From the NCBI RefSeq assembly GCF_000316625.1, contig NC_019676.1, positions 1,847,001-1,911,000 on the forward strand: 64,000 bases of DNA, read 5' to 3'. Source of the stretch: Nostoc sp. PCC 7107 (GTDB lineage: Bacteria > Cyanobacteriota > Cyanobacteriia > Cyanobacteriales > Nostocaceae). Within the stretch, counting starts at the first letter, position 1; each line of letters starts with the position of its first letter. Below the pieces are notes generated by a model. That model saw nothing but the letters and a program-made list of their open reading frames with translations. It was not told where the DNA came from and made no database searches. Both the position numbers and the translations under genes were made by a program. This document shows, piece by piece, positions 47,618 through 57,316 of the stretch.

Positions 47618-49753
47618 ATGGCGACCCCAATTGTGCGGAGAAATGATAGTCAACCTAGTCAGTCAAAAACACCAACAAAAGTTAATTCACTGCCGTTAGT
47701 AACTAGACGCTTGGCGGCTTGGACAGTTGAAATGACACTGGTGGTCGCCAGTGGTTTCATTCCCTTGGGATTGGGAGCTTATGTCAATTCCAGAAGCGAT
47801 ATCAACCGTGTACCACTGAATCCGGTATTAGTTGTCACAGAAAGAGCGATCGCTCGGCCTTTGGCTTTACCTGTCAGCTACGGTATCCGCAATGTCGCTT
47901 GGCCGACTAATTATTTATGGATGTTGGCTTTAATTGCACCTGTAACTTTGTCTTGGTGGCAATTATATTTACTGGCAAAAACTGGTAGTACCTTGCCGAA
48001 ACGGTGGTTTGGTGTGCGGGTTGTGAATGAGCAAGGTAAAGCCCCTGGTTTAGGTGGAGCAACTGCTAGAGAAGGCATTGGTCGTTTATCTATACCAGTT
48101 TCTATTGCTTACATACTCTGGCGGTATAGTTTTGCTTTTCCTAATTTGGGACTGTTTACATTTTTGGCAGTGTTGATGGTGTTGGGCGAAAGTATCGCTT
48201 TACCATCCCGCCAAGGTCGTCGTGCTTTGCATGATTGGTTAGCTGGTACAGAAGCTATTGACGCAAAACGCCCCAATGGCAGAGGTGCATTAGTCAAAAA
48301 CAATGAACCAGAAGCCCCAGCAGCCGCAACCGAAGCTACCCTAGCACCAATAACGGCTGGGGAAACCAAATTCCCGACATTGTGGCGGCAAGTACGACAA
48401 AATTCCAACTTAACTTTATTTGTAGTCACACTGGCCAGCATGACTGCGGTGTTGGCGGCTTTAATTGGTACTCAAATCTATATCCAAAAACAGCAAAATC
48501 AGCGGGAAACCACACAAGTTAACAGTCAAAAGTTTTTGGAACTCGTTAAACAATTAAGTCCTAACTCTGGGGCGAGTTTGGAAGAACGCCAAAGTACAAT
48601 TTTGGCAATGGGTGGTTTGAATGATGACCAATCTATTCAATTTTTGGCTGATTTGTTGGTGAATGAAACTAACCCCGTACTGTTGAATTCAATTCAACAG
48701 GCTTTAACAACCGTTGGTATTCCCGCAATCCCCGAATTAAAAAATAAGAATCAGTTTCTGGGTAACGAACTGCAATCTGCGGCACCGCAAGAGAGAGAAT
48801 CATGGCAAAAGCGGTTACAACTGAACCAGCAGACAATTAACAAGATTTTGAATGTTTATAGCGGCAAAATCAATGGTATTGACTTGACTCGTACGACTTT
48901 GAGTCAAACCAGTACAACAGGAAGTTCTTCGTTCAACTTGGTGTTAGAGAACATTGATTTGTCAGGACTCAAATTAAAATCGGCTGATCTCAACCAAGCG
49001 AGTTTCAAGGGTAGCCGTTTTCGTAGTGTAGGTGAAGATGGGCGCTGGGATACTTACGATGATGCGATCGCTGATTTAACTCAAGTGCAAATGAAACAAG
49101 CCAATCTCACCGATGCTAATCTGAGTCGGGTGTTATTAACTGGGAGTGATTTAAGTCGTGCTTCCCTCAACCGCGCTAATTTAGAAAGTGCGCGTTTAAT
49201 TGGCGCTAACCTCAGCAGCGCCCAACTTGTAGGAGCCGATTTGCAAGGTGCAGTGTTAGAAAATGCCAGTTTAACGGGAGCCGATTTAGGCGATGCTAAA
49301 TTAAACGAAGCTAATCTATATGCGGCACGTTTAGGTAGAGTAATTGCGATCGGTACACAATTATCATTTGCCAACTTAACTAAAACTGATTGGCAAGGTG
49401 CAGATTTATCTGGAGCCTATTTAGATCATGCCAATCTCAGCAATGCTAATTTGAGTACTAGCCGGATGACTGGTGCAGTTTTACGTTCTGCTCAATTAGA
49501 AAATGCTGACTTACGTAACGCTGATTTGAGTTTTGCAGATTTACGTGGTGCAAACGTCGCGGGCGCAGATTTTAAAGACACAATTCTTGCACCCACCAAA
49601 CAAGATCCCGCAGATCAATTTGTGCAAACTCCAGACACTGGTACAGTTTCGGCTGTAGTTAAAGGCGTTGATTTTTCTCAAGCGAAAAATTTAGATACGA
49701 AGCAACTAGCATACATTTGTACCCAAGGTGGCATTCATCCCCGTTGCCCGTAA
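47618..49753 (+). CDS. RDD membrane domain fused to pentapeptide repeats
   Basis: This 711-residue protein joins three parts. An RDD domain (about residues 25-215; LPLVTRRLAAWTVEM, then PKRWFGVRVVNEQG and RRALHDWLAGT) has several membrane segments. One further membrane helix follows at about 265-290. A HEAT-like patch lies at about 315-375 (LADLLVNETNPVLLNSIQQALTTVG). About 230 residues of pentapeptide repeats of the A(D/N)Lxx type (about 430-660) would form a right-handed beta helix. A short Cys-containing tail ends the protein. Function unknown; the RDD part may act in transport. The repeat part is probably a protein-binding surface. Confidence 0.85.
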   Translation: MATPIVRRNDSQPSQSKTPTKVNSLPLVTRRLAAWTVEMTLVVASGFIPLGLGAYVNSRSDINRVPLNPVLVVTERAIARPLALPVSYGIRNVAWPTNYLWMLALIAPVTLSWWQLYLLAKTGSTLPKRWFGVRVVNEQGKAPGLGGATAREGIGRLSIPVSIAYILWRYSFAFPNLGLFTFLAVLMVLGESIALPSRQGRRALHDWLAGTEAIDAKRPNGRGALVKNNEPEAPAAATEATLAPITAGETKFPTLWRQVRQNSNLTLFVVTLASMTAVLAALIGTQIYIQKQQNQRETTQVNSQKFLELVKQLSPNSGASLEERQSTILAMGGLNDDQSIQFLADLLVNETNPVLLNSIQQALTTVGIPAIPELKNKNQFLGNELQSAAPQERESWQKRLQLNQQTINKILNVYSGKINGIDLTRTTLSQTSTTGSSSFNLVLENIDLSGLKLKSADLNQASFKGSRFRSVGEDGRWDTYDDAIADLTQVQMKQANLTDANLSRVLLTGSDLSRASLNRANLESARLIGANLSSAQLVGADLQGAVLENASLTGADLGDAKLNEANLYAARLGRVIAIGTQLSFANLTKTDWQGADLSGAYLDHANLSNANLSTSRMTGAVLRSAQLENADLRNADLSFADLRGANVAGADFKDTILAPTKQDPADQFVQTPDTGTVSAVVKGVDFSQAKNLDTKQLAYICTQGGIHPRCP

Positions 49754-49850
49754 AATTTAGATGGGGAGTCAGGAGAATACTTAATCCTACCTCCTCACGA
49801 ATAACAAATGGCACATGAAAACATCCAATTATGATGTGAGGAGTCGGGTG

Positions 49851-50345
49851 ATGAAGTATCTACTTAAGTTAGGTTCATTTATAGCAGCTAGTACAGTTTT
49901 CGGTTTGCTGATGGGTTATCAACCAGCACAAGCTCAAGTTGCTTATGGTAGCTATGTTGGTGTTGGCCCCACTGTGGGGTTGACTGATGGTATCCAAGTC
50001 GGGGGCGTTTTAGCTTTTCGCTACAAGCTGTTAGAAGCACCTATTTCTTTTCGCGCTCAAGCATTAATTGGTCAGAATACAGCTGTCGTCCCGACTGTAT
50101 CTTATGATTTGCCACTCAACTGGCAAACAGATGCCTATTTGGGCGCAGGCTTAGTATTAACTGGTGGTGATAGTCCTTCTCCTGTAGGAAATAAAATTAG
50201 TTTTGCTTTACAGCCAGGAATTGATTACGTTGTTCCCAATAGCAATACAGTAATTTTTGGCAATGCGATTATTGCTTTTGATGCTTATCGTGATGGAGGT
50301 GGTGCAGCGGTGGCGGTTCAAGGTGGTGTAGGTTTGAGATTTTAA
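49851..50345 (+). CDS. Secreted or outer-membrane beta-barrel-like protein
   Basis: This 164-residue protein has a signal peptide ending AQAQ (MKYLLKLGSFIAASTVFGLL...). I chose the ATG at 49851 because GAGGAG lies seven bases upstream; a longer frame starts at 49815. The mature part is made of alternating hydrophobic strands with Gly/Tyr/Val and ends in VGLRF, a C-terminal Phe as in outer-membrane barrel proteins. Its size suggests a small eight-stranded barrel. Function unknown. Confidence 0.72.
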   Translation: MKYLLKLGSFIAASTVFGLLMGYQPAQAQVAYGSYVGVGPTVGLTDGIQVGGVLAFRYKLLEAPISFRAQALIGQNTAVVPTVSYDLPLNWQTDAYLGAGLVLTGGDSPSPVGNKISFALQPGIDYVVPNSNTVIFGNAIIAFDAYRDGGGAAVAVQGGVGLRF

Positions 50346-50392
50346 GAGCTAGTTGAATACAGTAAGCTGATTTTATTTTTGAACTATATGTT

Positions 50393-50453
50393 AGGTGGGC
50401 ATTTTCAGAAAAACTCTCAATTAATCTCGAATATATTAATGAATGCCCACCCT
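50393..50453. repeat. REP-like inverted repeat (GTGGGCATT type)
   Basis: AGGTGGGCATT at 50393-50403 pairs with AATGCCCACCCT at 50442-50453 with one bulged base. The GTGGGCA/TGCCCAC unit is a common dispersed hairpin in Nostocales. It lies between two convergent genes and may serve as a terminator. Confidence 0.6.
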
Positions 50454-50487
50454 ACAAATACTTGAATTAGGAATCGCTAAAGCTCAA

Positions 50488-51426
50488 TTAGTGTTTATTT
50501 CTGGTATCCAAAAATTTTAGCTGATTGTATAAGCAGCTAATTTGTGGTAAAAATACACCGGCTGCTTGGGCTTTGCGTAATGGATTCCCAATAATTGCTT
50601 CTACTTCCAAAGAGCGATGTTCGTCATAATCAATCTTCATGCTGGTGCGATAAGGCTTCATTTTGATTGTGTAATCCAGCATTGTTTGAATGAAGCTATC
50701 AGCTATTATACGTCCGGTACTTTTTGCACCTGCGGCTACTTCATACATCAATTGTTCTACTAATTGACGCATATATGAATCTGCCATTAATTCATCGGTT
50801 CTAGCGTTAAGAATTACAGACAGTCCATTATAAGGAATATTCCAGACTAATTTTTTCCACCGGGCTAATAGTAAGTCTTCGGTTAGTTCAATCGCTATAT
50901 CTGCATTTTGAAAGTCGTTAGCAATTTGCTGTATTCTATTGGTAATTCCCGCAGCTTCGTAGTTCAGGGTATATTCACCCAAAACTATTTGTCCATAATC
51001 TAAGTGACGAATATGCCCTTGTCCGACTTTATTAGAACACAAAAAACATAAGCCGCCAATAATGTTGACATTACTAACAATCTGAGCAATCCCCGGCTCG
51101 ATATCTAATCCATTTTGCAATACTAAGACTACACCATTATTTTTAATGACTGGTGGCAATAATTTTGATAATGAATCATTTTGGGTTGTTTTAAGGGCAA
51201 TTATTACCACATCACATTGTGGCATTTTTGTCACGTCCCTATAGGCGTTAACTTGTGGTAAGGTAAAGTCGCCATCTTTAGATTCGACGATTAAACCATT
51301 TTGGCTTACGTGTTCGTAATCACTATTGAGTAAAAAATGAACATCCAAACCGGATTGTTGCAGTTTAGCACCATAAAATCCACCTAATGCACCTGTTCCT
51401 ATGATGGCGTATTTGCGATCGCCCAT
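50488..51426 (-). CDS. 2-Dehydropantoate 2-reductase family protein (PanE/ApbA-like)
   Basis: This 312-residue NAD(P)-dependent dehydrogenase has the Rossmann motif IIGTGALGGFYG at its N-terminus and the ALKTTQND and LQNGLDIEP blocks of ketopantoate reductases. The catalytic Lys region is LARWKKLVWNIPYNGLS. PanE makes pantoate for coenzyme A, but cyanobacteria carry several relatives of unclear substrate, so I do not give the symbol. The ATG at 51426 has GGAG eight bases upstream; a TTG four codons earlier also opens the frame. Confidence 0.83.
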   Translation of the reverse strand: MGDRKYAIIGTGALGGFYGAKLQQSGLDVHFLLNSDYEHVSQNGLIVESKDGDFTLPQVNAYRDVTKMPQCDVVIIALKTTQNDSLSKLLPPVIKNNGVVLVLQNGLDIEPGIAQIVSNVNIIGGLCFLCSNKVGQGHIRHLDYGQIVLGEYTLNYEAAGITNRIQQIANDFQNADIAIELTEDLLLARWKKLVWNIPYNGLSVILNARTDELMADSYMRQLVEQLMYEVAAGAKSTGRIIADSFIQTMLDYTIKMKPYRTSMKIDYDEHRSLEVEAIIGNPLRKAQAAGVFLPQISCLYNQLKFLDTRNKH

Positions 51427-51585
51427 TGCTGCTCCCAAATAATTTTTTAATGACTATTGAGTAGTATCTATTAATTAGATTGATTTTTCTTGATGGTATT
51501 CTACTTTTCTGGCTTAAGTTTTTGTCAAAAAACTTAAACAGCTTTAATATAAATTAAAATTTTTAAAAGTGAATAGGTAAAAAAT

Positions 51586-51987
51586 ATGGCTGATATTGTT
51601 GATATTGCGGTAAGCAACGATGCTTTCAAAACCTTGGTAACTGCTGTACAAGCGGCTGGTTTAGTCGAGACATTAAAAAGTCCAGGGCCGTTTACAGTCT
51701 TCGCACCTACTGATGATGCTTTTGCTAAGTTACCACCAGGAACAATCCAAACTCTGGTGCAAAATATTCCACAACTAACAAGAATTTTAAAGTATCACGT
51801 CGTCTCAGGGAAGTTGACCAAAGATGATTTAGCAAAACTCGGTACAGTTACTTCTGTAGAAGGTTCAAGCATTAAAATAGATTGTTCTGAAGGATTTGAA
51901 ATCAAAAATGCTACTGTCTTAGCCGCAGATATCAATGCTGATAATGGAATAATTCATGTTATTGATACCGTGATTTTGCCAGGTTAA
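51586..51987 (+). CDS. Fasciclin (FAS1) domain protein
   Basis: This 133-residue protein is a single FAS1 domain: [50 protein letters not shown] and a closing [16 protein letters not shown]1 domains mediate adhesion or carotenoid and protein binding. There is no signal peptide, so it may stay in the cytosol, which is common for cyanobacterial single-domain forms. A strong hairpin follows directly. Confidence 0.93.
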   Translation: MADIVDIAVSNDAFKTLVTAVQAAGLVETLKSPGPFTVFAPTDDAFAKLPPGTIQTLVQNIPQLTRILKYHVVSGKLTKDDLAKLGTVTSVEGSSIKIDCSEGFEIKNATVLAADINADNGIIHVIDTVILPG

Positions 51988-51992
51988 TTTAC

Positions 51993-52028
51993 TTTAGGTG
52001 GGGTGTACCCACCTAAATTATTTAATTT
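51993..52028 (+). terminator. Intrinsic terminator after the fasciclin gene
   Basis: Perfect 10-base stem TTTAGGTGGG/CCCACCTAAA, five-base loop, followed within ten bases by a run of T. It starts six bases after the stop codon. Confidence 0.85.
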
Positions 52029-52283
52029 TTTTTAAAATTTATTATTAATAATCTTTAGTTAGTTTAAATATAGCAATCCTAAATAAATTGTTAACAAATC
52101 TATGCTATCCCCTCTATTCTCTGGCTTTAGGAATAATTTATAAATCAAATAGGATAGATATTGTTTAAATTATGTTACATTGGCGGAGTATTCACTTTTA
52201 ATTAGTGCTAATATTAGTTGAGATAAATAAAAATATATTTAATTTGCTTATTTGAAATGTTAATTCTAAAACTAACTAACTAA

Positions 52284-52619
52284 ATGCTCGATTTTCATAC
52301 ATTAGCAGAATTTTCCCGCAGCAATTGTATTGGTATTTGTGCCTTTCTTGTACCAGCTAATTTAATTGCTACACTATTAACCATCATCTTAACTGCATTA
52401 CGTAGACCATTATCTCAATTGCAGCCAGTCGTCGGAATTGCCACTATTTTTGCCTTAGTGATGATACTGCACGTATATAGTTGGTTTGTTGTTGGTGTCG
52501 TTATGGCTCCTACTTATATTTTGATGTCTCTGGCAATTACTTGTTTATTGACTAATATTGCTGCGATTATCCTCCATAAACGCCTTATAAATAACCCTGA
52601 TTTTTCTAAGACTTGCTAA
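52284..52619 (+). CDS. Small integral membrane protein, unknown
   Basis: This 111-residue protein has three hydrophobic segments (about 17-38, 49-68 and 74-96) and a short basic C-terminus. There are no recognised motifs. It is 56 bases upstream of the aminotransferase gene on the same strand and could be co-transcribed with it, though no functional link is evident. Confidence 0.65.
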   Translation: MLDFHTLAEFSRSNCIGICAFLVPANLIATLLTIILTALRRPLSQLQPVVGIATIFALVMILHVYSWFVVGVVMAPTYILMSLAITCLLTNIAAIILHKRLINNPDFSKTC

Positions 52620-52674
52620 TGTTAACAACCTACACCTGTCAAGATGAGAGAAATAGGGTGATAGGAAGTAACAC

Positions 52675-53853
52675 ATGACTTATGACAAATTAATTTCTCG
52701 AATGCAGGCGGTTCAGTTGCCGATAATTCCTGTGGTTGGGGAACTAATTCAAAGTTCTCCGGGAACCATTTCTCTAGGACAGGGTGTGGTTTCCTACAGT
52801 CCACCACCAGAAGCAATTGAACTTTTACCGAAGTTTTTAGGGGAACCGACAAACAACCTCTACAAAGAAGTTGAGGGAATTCCTGCTTTATTAACTGTAT
52901 TAACAGCAAAATTGTCAGCTTTTAACGGTATTGAAATTAATGCTGACAACTGCATTGTTGTGACAGCGGGAAGTAATATGGCGTTTATGAACGCTATTTT
53001 GGCAATTACTTCTCCAGGTGATGAAATTATTTTGAATACGCCCTACTATTTCAACCATGAAATGGCAATTACAATGGCGGGTTGTAGTGCTGTATTGGTA
53101 GAAACAGATGAAAATTACCAATTGCGTCCAGAAGCATTAGCCGCAGCAATTACGCCTAAAACAAAAGCTATTGTGACAATTTCCCCAAATAATCCCACAG
53201 GGGTTGTCTATTCTGAAGCTGCTTTACGCCAAGTAAATCATATTTGTAGCGATCGCCATATTTACCACATCAGCGATGAAGCTTATGAATATTTTACCTA
53301 CAACGGTGTCAAACACGTTTCACCAGGTGCATTTACTGGCAGTAGTAAATATACAATTTCGCTTTATAGCCTCTCTAAAGCTTATGGTTTTGCGAGTTGG
53401 CGCATTGGCTACATGGTAATTCCCAAACATTTACTTGTGGCTGTCAAAAAAGTTCAAGATACAATTTTGATTTGTCCGCCTGTGGTGTCGCAGTATGCAG
53501 CATTAGGCGCATTGCAGGCAAAAGATGAGTATTTACAGGAAAATATTGGCGCGATCGCTAAAGTACGTCAGGTAGTGATAGACTCGCTGAACAATATCCA
53601 AGGTTTATGTACTATTGCTCAAGCTGATGGTGCCTTTTATTTCTTTCTCAAAGTGCATACTCAAATCAATGCTTTTGAATTAGTGAAAAGATTGATTCAA
53701 GAACACAAAGTTGCAGTGATTCCTGGTACAACCTTTGGGATGGAAAATGGTTGCTATTTACGGGTTGCGTATGGGGCCTTGCAAGAAAATACAGCCAAAG
53801 CAGGGATAGAAAGATTAGTCCAAGGTTTGCAAAATATAATCACTTGTGAATGA
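52675..53853 (+). CDS. PLP-dependent class I/II aminotransferase
   Basis: This 392-residue protein has the aspartate-aminotransferase fold I pattern: SLGQGVVSYSPPPEA at the N-terminus, NTPYYFNHEMA, the Asn-Pro loop ISPNNPTGVVY and DEAYEYF. The PLP-binding lysine is in SLYSLSKAYGFASWRIGY (about residue 238). The C-terminal Arg for substrate carboxylate is in CYLRVAYG. The amino acid used cannot be told. It has no membrane segment. It may instead be named an aspartate or aromatic aminotransferase. Confidence 0.9.
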   Translation: MTYDKLISRMQAVQLPIIPVVGELIQSSPGTISLGQGVVSYSPPPEAIELLPKFLGEPTNNLYKEVEGIPALLTVLTAKLSAFNGIEINADNCIVVTAGSNMAFMNAILAITSPGDEIILNTPYYFNHEMAITMAGCSAVLVETDENYQLRPEALAAAITPKTKAIVTISPNNPTGVVYSEAALRQVNHICSDRHIYHISDEAYEYFTYNGVKHVSPGAFTGSSKYTISLYSLSKAYGFASWRIGYMVIPKHLLVAVKKVQDTILICPPVVSQYAALGALQAKDEYLQENIGAIAKVRQVVIDSLNNIQGLCTIAQADGAFYFFLKVHTQINAFELVKRLIQEHKVAVIPGTTFGMENGCYLRVAYGALQENTAKAGIERLVQGLQNIITCE

Positions 53854-53996
53854 GTCTTGTAACTTCATTTTCTGTACTCCAAAATTGAGATTTAGGCATT
53901 ATCGAACAGCGGCGAAAACAAAATGTTAAGTTGATTGTCGCTCCTTTTCCCGCTCTTCAAATAGGGTCTGACCAGTTTTTTTCAATGATTTTCTAA

Positions 53997-54025
53997 AAGC
54001 CTGTTGACAAAAAAGTTACAGGCTT
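53997..54025. terminator. Hairpin between aminotransferase and DUF3153 genes
   Basis: An 8-base stem AAGCCTGT/ACAGGCTT with a 13-base loop containing six A lies between two convergent genes, 144 bases after the aminotransferase stop. It may be a weak bidirectional terminator. Confidence 0.45.
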
Positions 54026-54075
54026 AACTTGTCACCAATGATTTAGTACGGCTATATACATTTAATCCCAATCAA

Positions 54076-54927
54076 TTAAGATTTTGTAGCAGTTGGCTGT
54101 GGCGCAAACTGAATTCGGGGATCTGGCATGAAGGTGTATCTGAGGTACAGTCCACCCCAAACGAATAAGACAATTAACAAAGCACCAATACCAAGAGGGC
54201 TAGGTAGCCAAAAGACGACTTCTATATGGTTGAGTTCACCGGGTTGGAGTCGCCATAGCAGTTGATTTCCTTGTTTTTCTGGTTCGACAGCATTTTCGGT
54301 GAGTTGAATATTTTTCGCACCCCACGGGGTGTTTAAGCTAAATTCCAAATCAAGGATTGCACCTGTATCTGCGAGAACGTTACCTTTGCTGGCAATTAAG
54401 GACAGCGATCGCAAGTCTAAATCATAAATTAATCGATTCCGAACTAACAATAAAAAATTATTCTGAAATAACAGCAAATTTGATTCAATCTTGGGTAATT
54501 CAGACTCAGTTTCGCTGGTTGTCGCTGCTACTTTTTGATTGTTATGAGAATTAAAAAACTCATTAAATTTAGTTTGTAATTCTTGACCATTACTAAAGGG
54601 AATTGTCACTATAACTTCTTCTTGAGAAATTCTGCGGACTTTACCTTCTAGTTTCCGGGTACGGCTTTCTATACTATCTAACCAGGCATATATATAATCA
54701 CCACTAAAACTAGTGAGTCGTTCACCTAACTTAATATGCTGCACTAGTTCGCCGCTATTGGAGTGGTTAAAGTTCACGCCGACATCATACTTAACGCAAC
54801 CAGATAGCAATAGGGATGTTAACACGACTAGCCACAACAAAGGCTTGCGTCTTATGTTTATGTTTAACAAGCCCAATGGTCGAATTAACCACATCAACAT
54901 CTTTGCCAACTTAGAAAAGTTAATCAC
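54076..54927 (-). CDS. DUF3153 lipoprotein
   Basis: This 283-residue protein starts with GTG, has a long basic leader, then a hydrophobic stretch ending in LSGC (Cys at about residue 44), a lipobox. The DUF3153 region follows (VKYDVGVNFNHSNSGELVQHIKLGERL). A second membrane helix lies near the C-terminus (about 247-268), then a short tail. The family is restricted to cyanobacteria and plastids and has no known function. The main domain is probably periplasmic or lumenal. Confidence 0.8.
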   Translation of the reverse strand: MINFSKLAKMLMWLIRPLGLLNINIRRKPLLWLVVLTSLLLSGCVKYDVGVNFNHSNSGELVQHIKLGERLTSFSGDYIYAWLDSIESRTRKLEGKVRRISQEEVIVTIPFSNGQELQTKFNEFFNSHNNQKVAATTSETESELPKIESNLLLFQNNFLLLVRNRLIYDLDLRSLSLIASKGNVLADTGAILDLEFSLNTPWGAKNIQLTENAVEPEKQGNQLLWRLQPGELNHIEVVFWLPSPLGIGALLIVLFVWGGLYLRYTFMPDPRIQFAPQPTATKS

Positions 54928-55085
54928 TGTATTTCTCCTAAAAAAGTCGATTAAGAATAAAGTGCAAAGGAGGAAATCACAATTTCCTATTTTATTTTTT
55001 CCCTTTTTTCATCCTTTATCCTTATTAATGGGATTTAGTCAAATAACTTAACTAATCTTGACTTTTTATTTTTACTAGAAGTACT

Positions 55086-55616
55086 TTAAAAAGCCAACCA
55101 AGTTAAGTACGAGATCATTAATCCAATAGCAGTTATCGCTACCCAAATAAAGCGATTATCTTTGGTATTCACTTGACTAAGATCAACAAATTCGGTTTCA
55201 GCAGGTTTTTTCTTGGCAGAAGATTTGGGAGGATTAGGAGCAATACGCATTTTGGATTCATTATCTGACAATGCACCTAAATCTGGAATTTCAGTCATCC
55301 ATTCGCTTGGTCGTTTCAGCTTTGGTGCTTGTAAGATGTAGAGCAATCGCCGAGCTTGTTTGTTAGTTTCTGAGTAGGGATGTCGTTGGAGTTGTTTGCA
55401 AAGCGCGATCGCTTCTTCATTCCTGCCGGCAGCTTCATAAGCAGTTACTAGCCAAATTTCCACTTCGCCCCCTAGACGGGAATTGCGAACTAACAAAGCA
55501 CTGGCCTTTTCCAGATTTTCGACAGCTTCTCGATATTGCCCATTTTCAAAAGCAAGTCTCCCGGCGTGGTAACGCTTTCTGGCAATTTCTAAACTTTGTT
55601 CACTCACGTCTTGCAT
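55086..55616 (-). CDS. TPR protein with C-terminal membrane anchor
   Basis: This 176-residue protein has two to three TPR units (about residues 5-90; RYHAGRLAFENGQYREAVENLEKASAL, then VTAYEAAGRNEEAIALCKQL), a basic and Pro-rich linker, and one C-terminal hydrophobic helix (about 155-175). It is tail-anchored, with the TPR in the cytosol. No partner can be named. It lies 158 bases upstream of the DUF3153 gene on the same strand. Confidence 0.8.
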   Translation of the reverse strand: MQDVSEQSLEIARKRYHAGRLAFENGQYREAVENLEKASALLVRNSRLGGEVEIWLVTAYEAAGRNEEAIALCKQLQRHPYSETNKQARRLLYILQAPKLKRPSEWMTEIPDLGALSDNESKMRIAPNPPKSSAKKKPAETEFVDLSQVNTKDNRFIWVAITAIGLMISYLTWLAF

Positions 55617-55767
55617 ACTAAATCAGTACTACTTTAATTTTGCCAATGCCAGTAATCTTTTTGTAATCTTTTTAAAAGTTGGCTCTCTTCAAGTAAATAA
55701 ACTTTTAAAATTTTAACTAGTAGTCATCTGTAAAAACCCTTAATTATTCAATGCAGGTGAGCAAAAT

Positions 55768-56181
55768 ATGATAAATATCAAGCTTTCTCAACCCAATTGG
55801 CTAAGTGCAGGAATTAGTTTGGTATTGATGAGTACCGTAATTACCCCAGCGTCAGCCCAACAAGTTATTCTGATTGATCGCAGCAATCCTTTTGGTGTGA
55901 CTCAACAACCAGCTGTTGGTTCTTTTATTTATGGTAGTCCGATCGCCACTCCTATGCCCGTAGATCCCACAACAGGGCTTTTACCTAGCCGTACTGTCTA
56001 CCCCAATTATTATCCTCAAGTCAGGCACAACAGGTTCCATAATTCCACACTGGTGAACCCAACTTTGATCAATCCCATCATTAAAGATTCGACAATAGTC
56101 AATCCAGTAATTATTAATAATTCCTGGCGGCGGACACCATTTAGAGGGCGATCGCGGGTAATTATCACTCATCCTTGGTAA
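55768..56181 (+). CDS. Secreted protein with Asn-Pro repeats, unknown
   Basis: This 137-residue protein has a signal peptide (about residues 12-30, cut near ASAQ). The mature part has a Pro-rich segment and then a short repeat series, TLVNPTLINPIIKDSTIVNPVIINN, seen as (T/S)(L/I)(V/I)NP(T/V) units about eight residues apart. It ends with a basic RGRSRVIITHPW tail. Such regular spacing suggests a small beta-helix or stacking strand. No family recognised. Confidence 0.65.
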   Translation: MINIKLSQPNWLSAGISLVLMSTVITPASAQQVILIDRSNPFGVTQQPAVGSFIYGSPIATPMPVDPTTGLLPSRTVYPNYYPQVRHNRFHNSTLVNPTLINPIIKDSTIVNPVIINNSWRRTPFRGRSRVIITHPW

Positions 56182-56258
56182 TGGCAGGAGGCAGAAGGTA
56201 AAACTTTGGCTGATATTCCAGCCTTCAAAATTTTCTCATCTCTGCTGCGGCTACTATG

Positions 56259-56293
56259 TTTGTCCTTTGTCTTCACAAATGACAAAGGACAAA
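56259..56293. terminator. Bidirectional terminator upstream of the argB 3' end
   Basis: A perfect 13-base inverted repeat (TTTGTCCTTTGTC at 56259-56271 with 56281-56293) lies between the convergent 55768 gene and argB. The right arm unit (GACAAAG) is repeated once more, as in the heptamer repeats of this genome. Confidence 0.65.
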
Positions 56294-56311
56294 GGACAAA
56301 TGATCAGCAAG

Positions 56312-57202
56312 TTAAGTAAACTGCGAACCCAAAATCATCGTCCCAATCCCAACGTCAGTAAAGATTTCGAGTAATAGGGCGTGAGGAATCCGACCATCGA
56401 TAATGTGTGAAGCCTTGACTCCTTGAGCAAGCGATCGCACGCAACAATTAACTTTGGGAATCATCCCCCCACTGACTACACCACTAGTAATCAGTTCTCG
56501 TGCTTCCCGAATATCTACTTTTGGAATCAACGTAGACGGGTCTTGATAATCTTTTAAAATCCCTCTTGTATCGGTCAGCAAAATCAACTTTTCTGCCCCC
56601 AGCGCCGCAGCAATTTCTCCAGCAACGGTATCTGCGTTAATGTTATAAGCCTGTCCCGACTCGTCGGCGGCAACACTCGACACAACGGGAATATAGCCAT
56701 TAGTTGAAAGGGTTTCTAAAATTTTGATATTAACACCGCTGACTTCGCCTACAAAGCCGATGCCTTCTTGACCTTGGGGACGGGCAGTAATTAAATTACC
56801 ATCTTTGCCACATAGTCCCACAGCCAAACCACCAGCTTGGTTAATCAAAGAAACAATTTCTTTATTAACTCGACCGACTAAAACCATTTCCACAACATCC
56901 ATTGTGGGCGCGTCGGTAACTCGCAAACCATTTTTAAATTGCGGTTCGATGCCTAATTTATCTAACCAACTGTTGATTTCTGGGCCGCCACCATGCACCA
57001 GAATCGGCCGCAAGCCAACACAAGATAAAAAAACAATATCGCGGATCACCTTGTCTTTGAGGGTGCTGTCTTTCATCGCCGCACCACCATATTTGACAAC
57101 TACAGTGCGTCCTGCAAATTGTTGAATGTAAGGTAGCGCTTCGCTGAGTACCCGCACACGAGTAGCTTCAGCTTGCCTGATATACTCAATATCGTTGACC
57201 AT
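56312..57202 (-). CDS. argB: Acetylglutamate kinase
   Basis: ArgB phosphorylates N-acetylglutamate in arginine synthesis; in cyanobacteria it is the enzyme bound and activated by the PII protein. This 296-residue protein has VVKYGGAAM at the N-terminus, [10 protein letters not shown] (about 69-78), the [29 protein letters not shown]/substrate block, and SGGMIPKV near the C-terminus. The N-terminal helix before VVKYGGA, needed for the hexamer, is present. Cytosolic. No other arginine gene is adjacent. Confidence 0.96.
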   Translation of the reverse strand: MVNDIEYIRQAEATRVRVLSEALPYIQQFAGRTVVVKYGGAAMKDSTLKDKVIRDIVFLSCVGLRPILVHGGGPEINSWLDKLGIEPQFKNGLRVTDAPTMDVVEMVLVGRVNKEIVSLINQAGGLAVGLCGKDGNLITARPQGQEGIGFVGEVSGVNIKILETLSTNGYIPVVSSVAADESGQAYNINADTVAGEIAAALGAEKLILLTDTRGILKDYQDPSTLIPKVDIREARELITSGVVSGGMIPKVNCCVRSLAQGVKASHIIDGRIPHALLLEIFTDVGIGTMILGSQFT

Positions 57203-57316
57203 CGTGGTTGAGATTTAAAACTTATGCAGTCAGTGTAGAAGACTTTTTCACCACTCACAATCTCTCTGTTAGGGCTGACGGGTGAAAACGAAAATTCACG
57301 GCTTTAAGTCAAGCAG

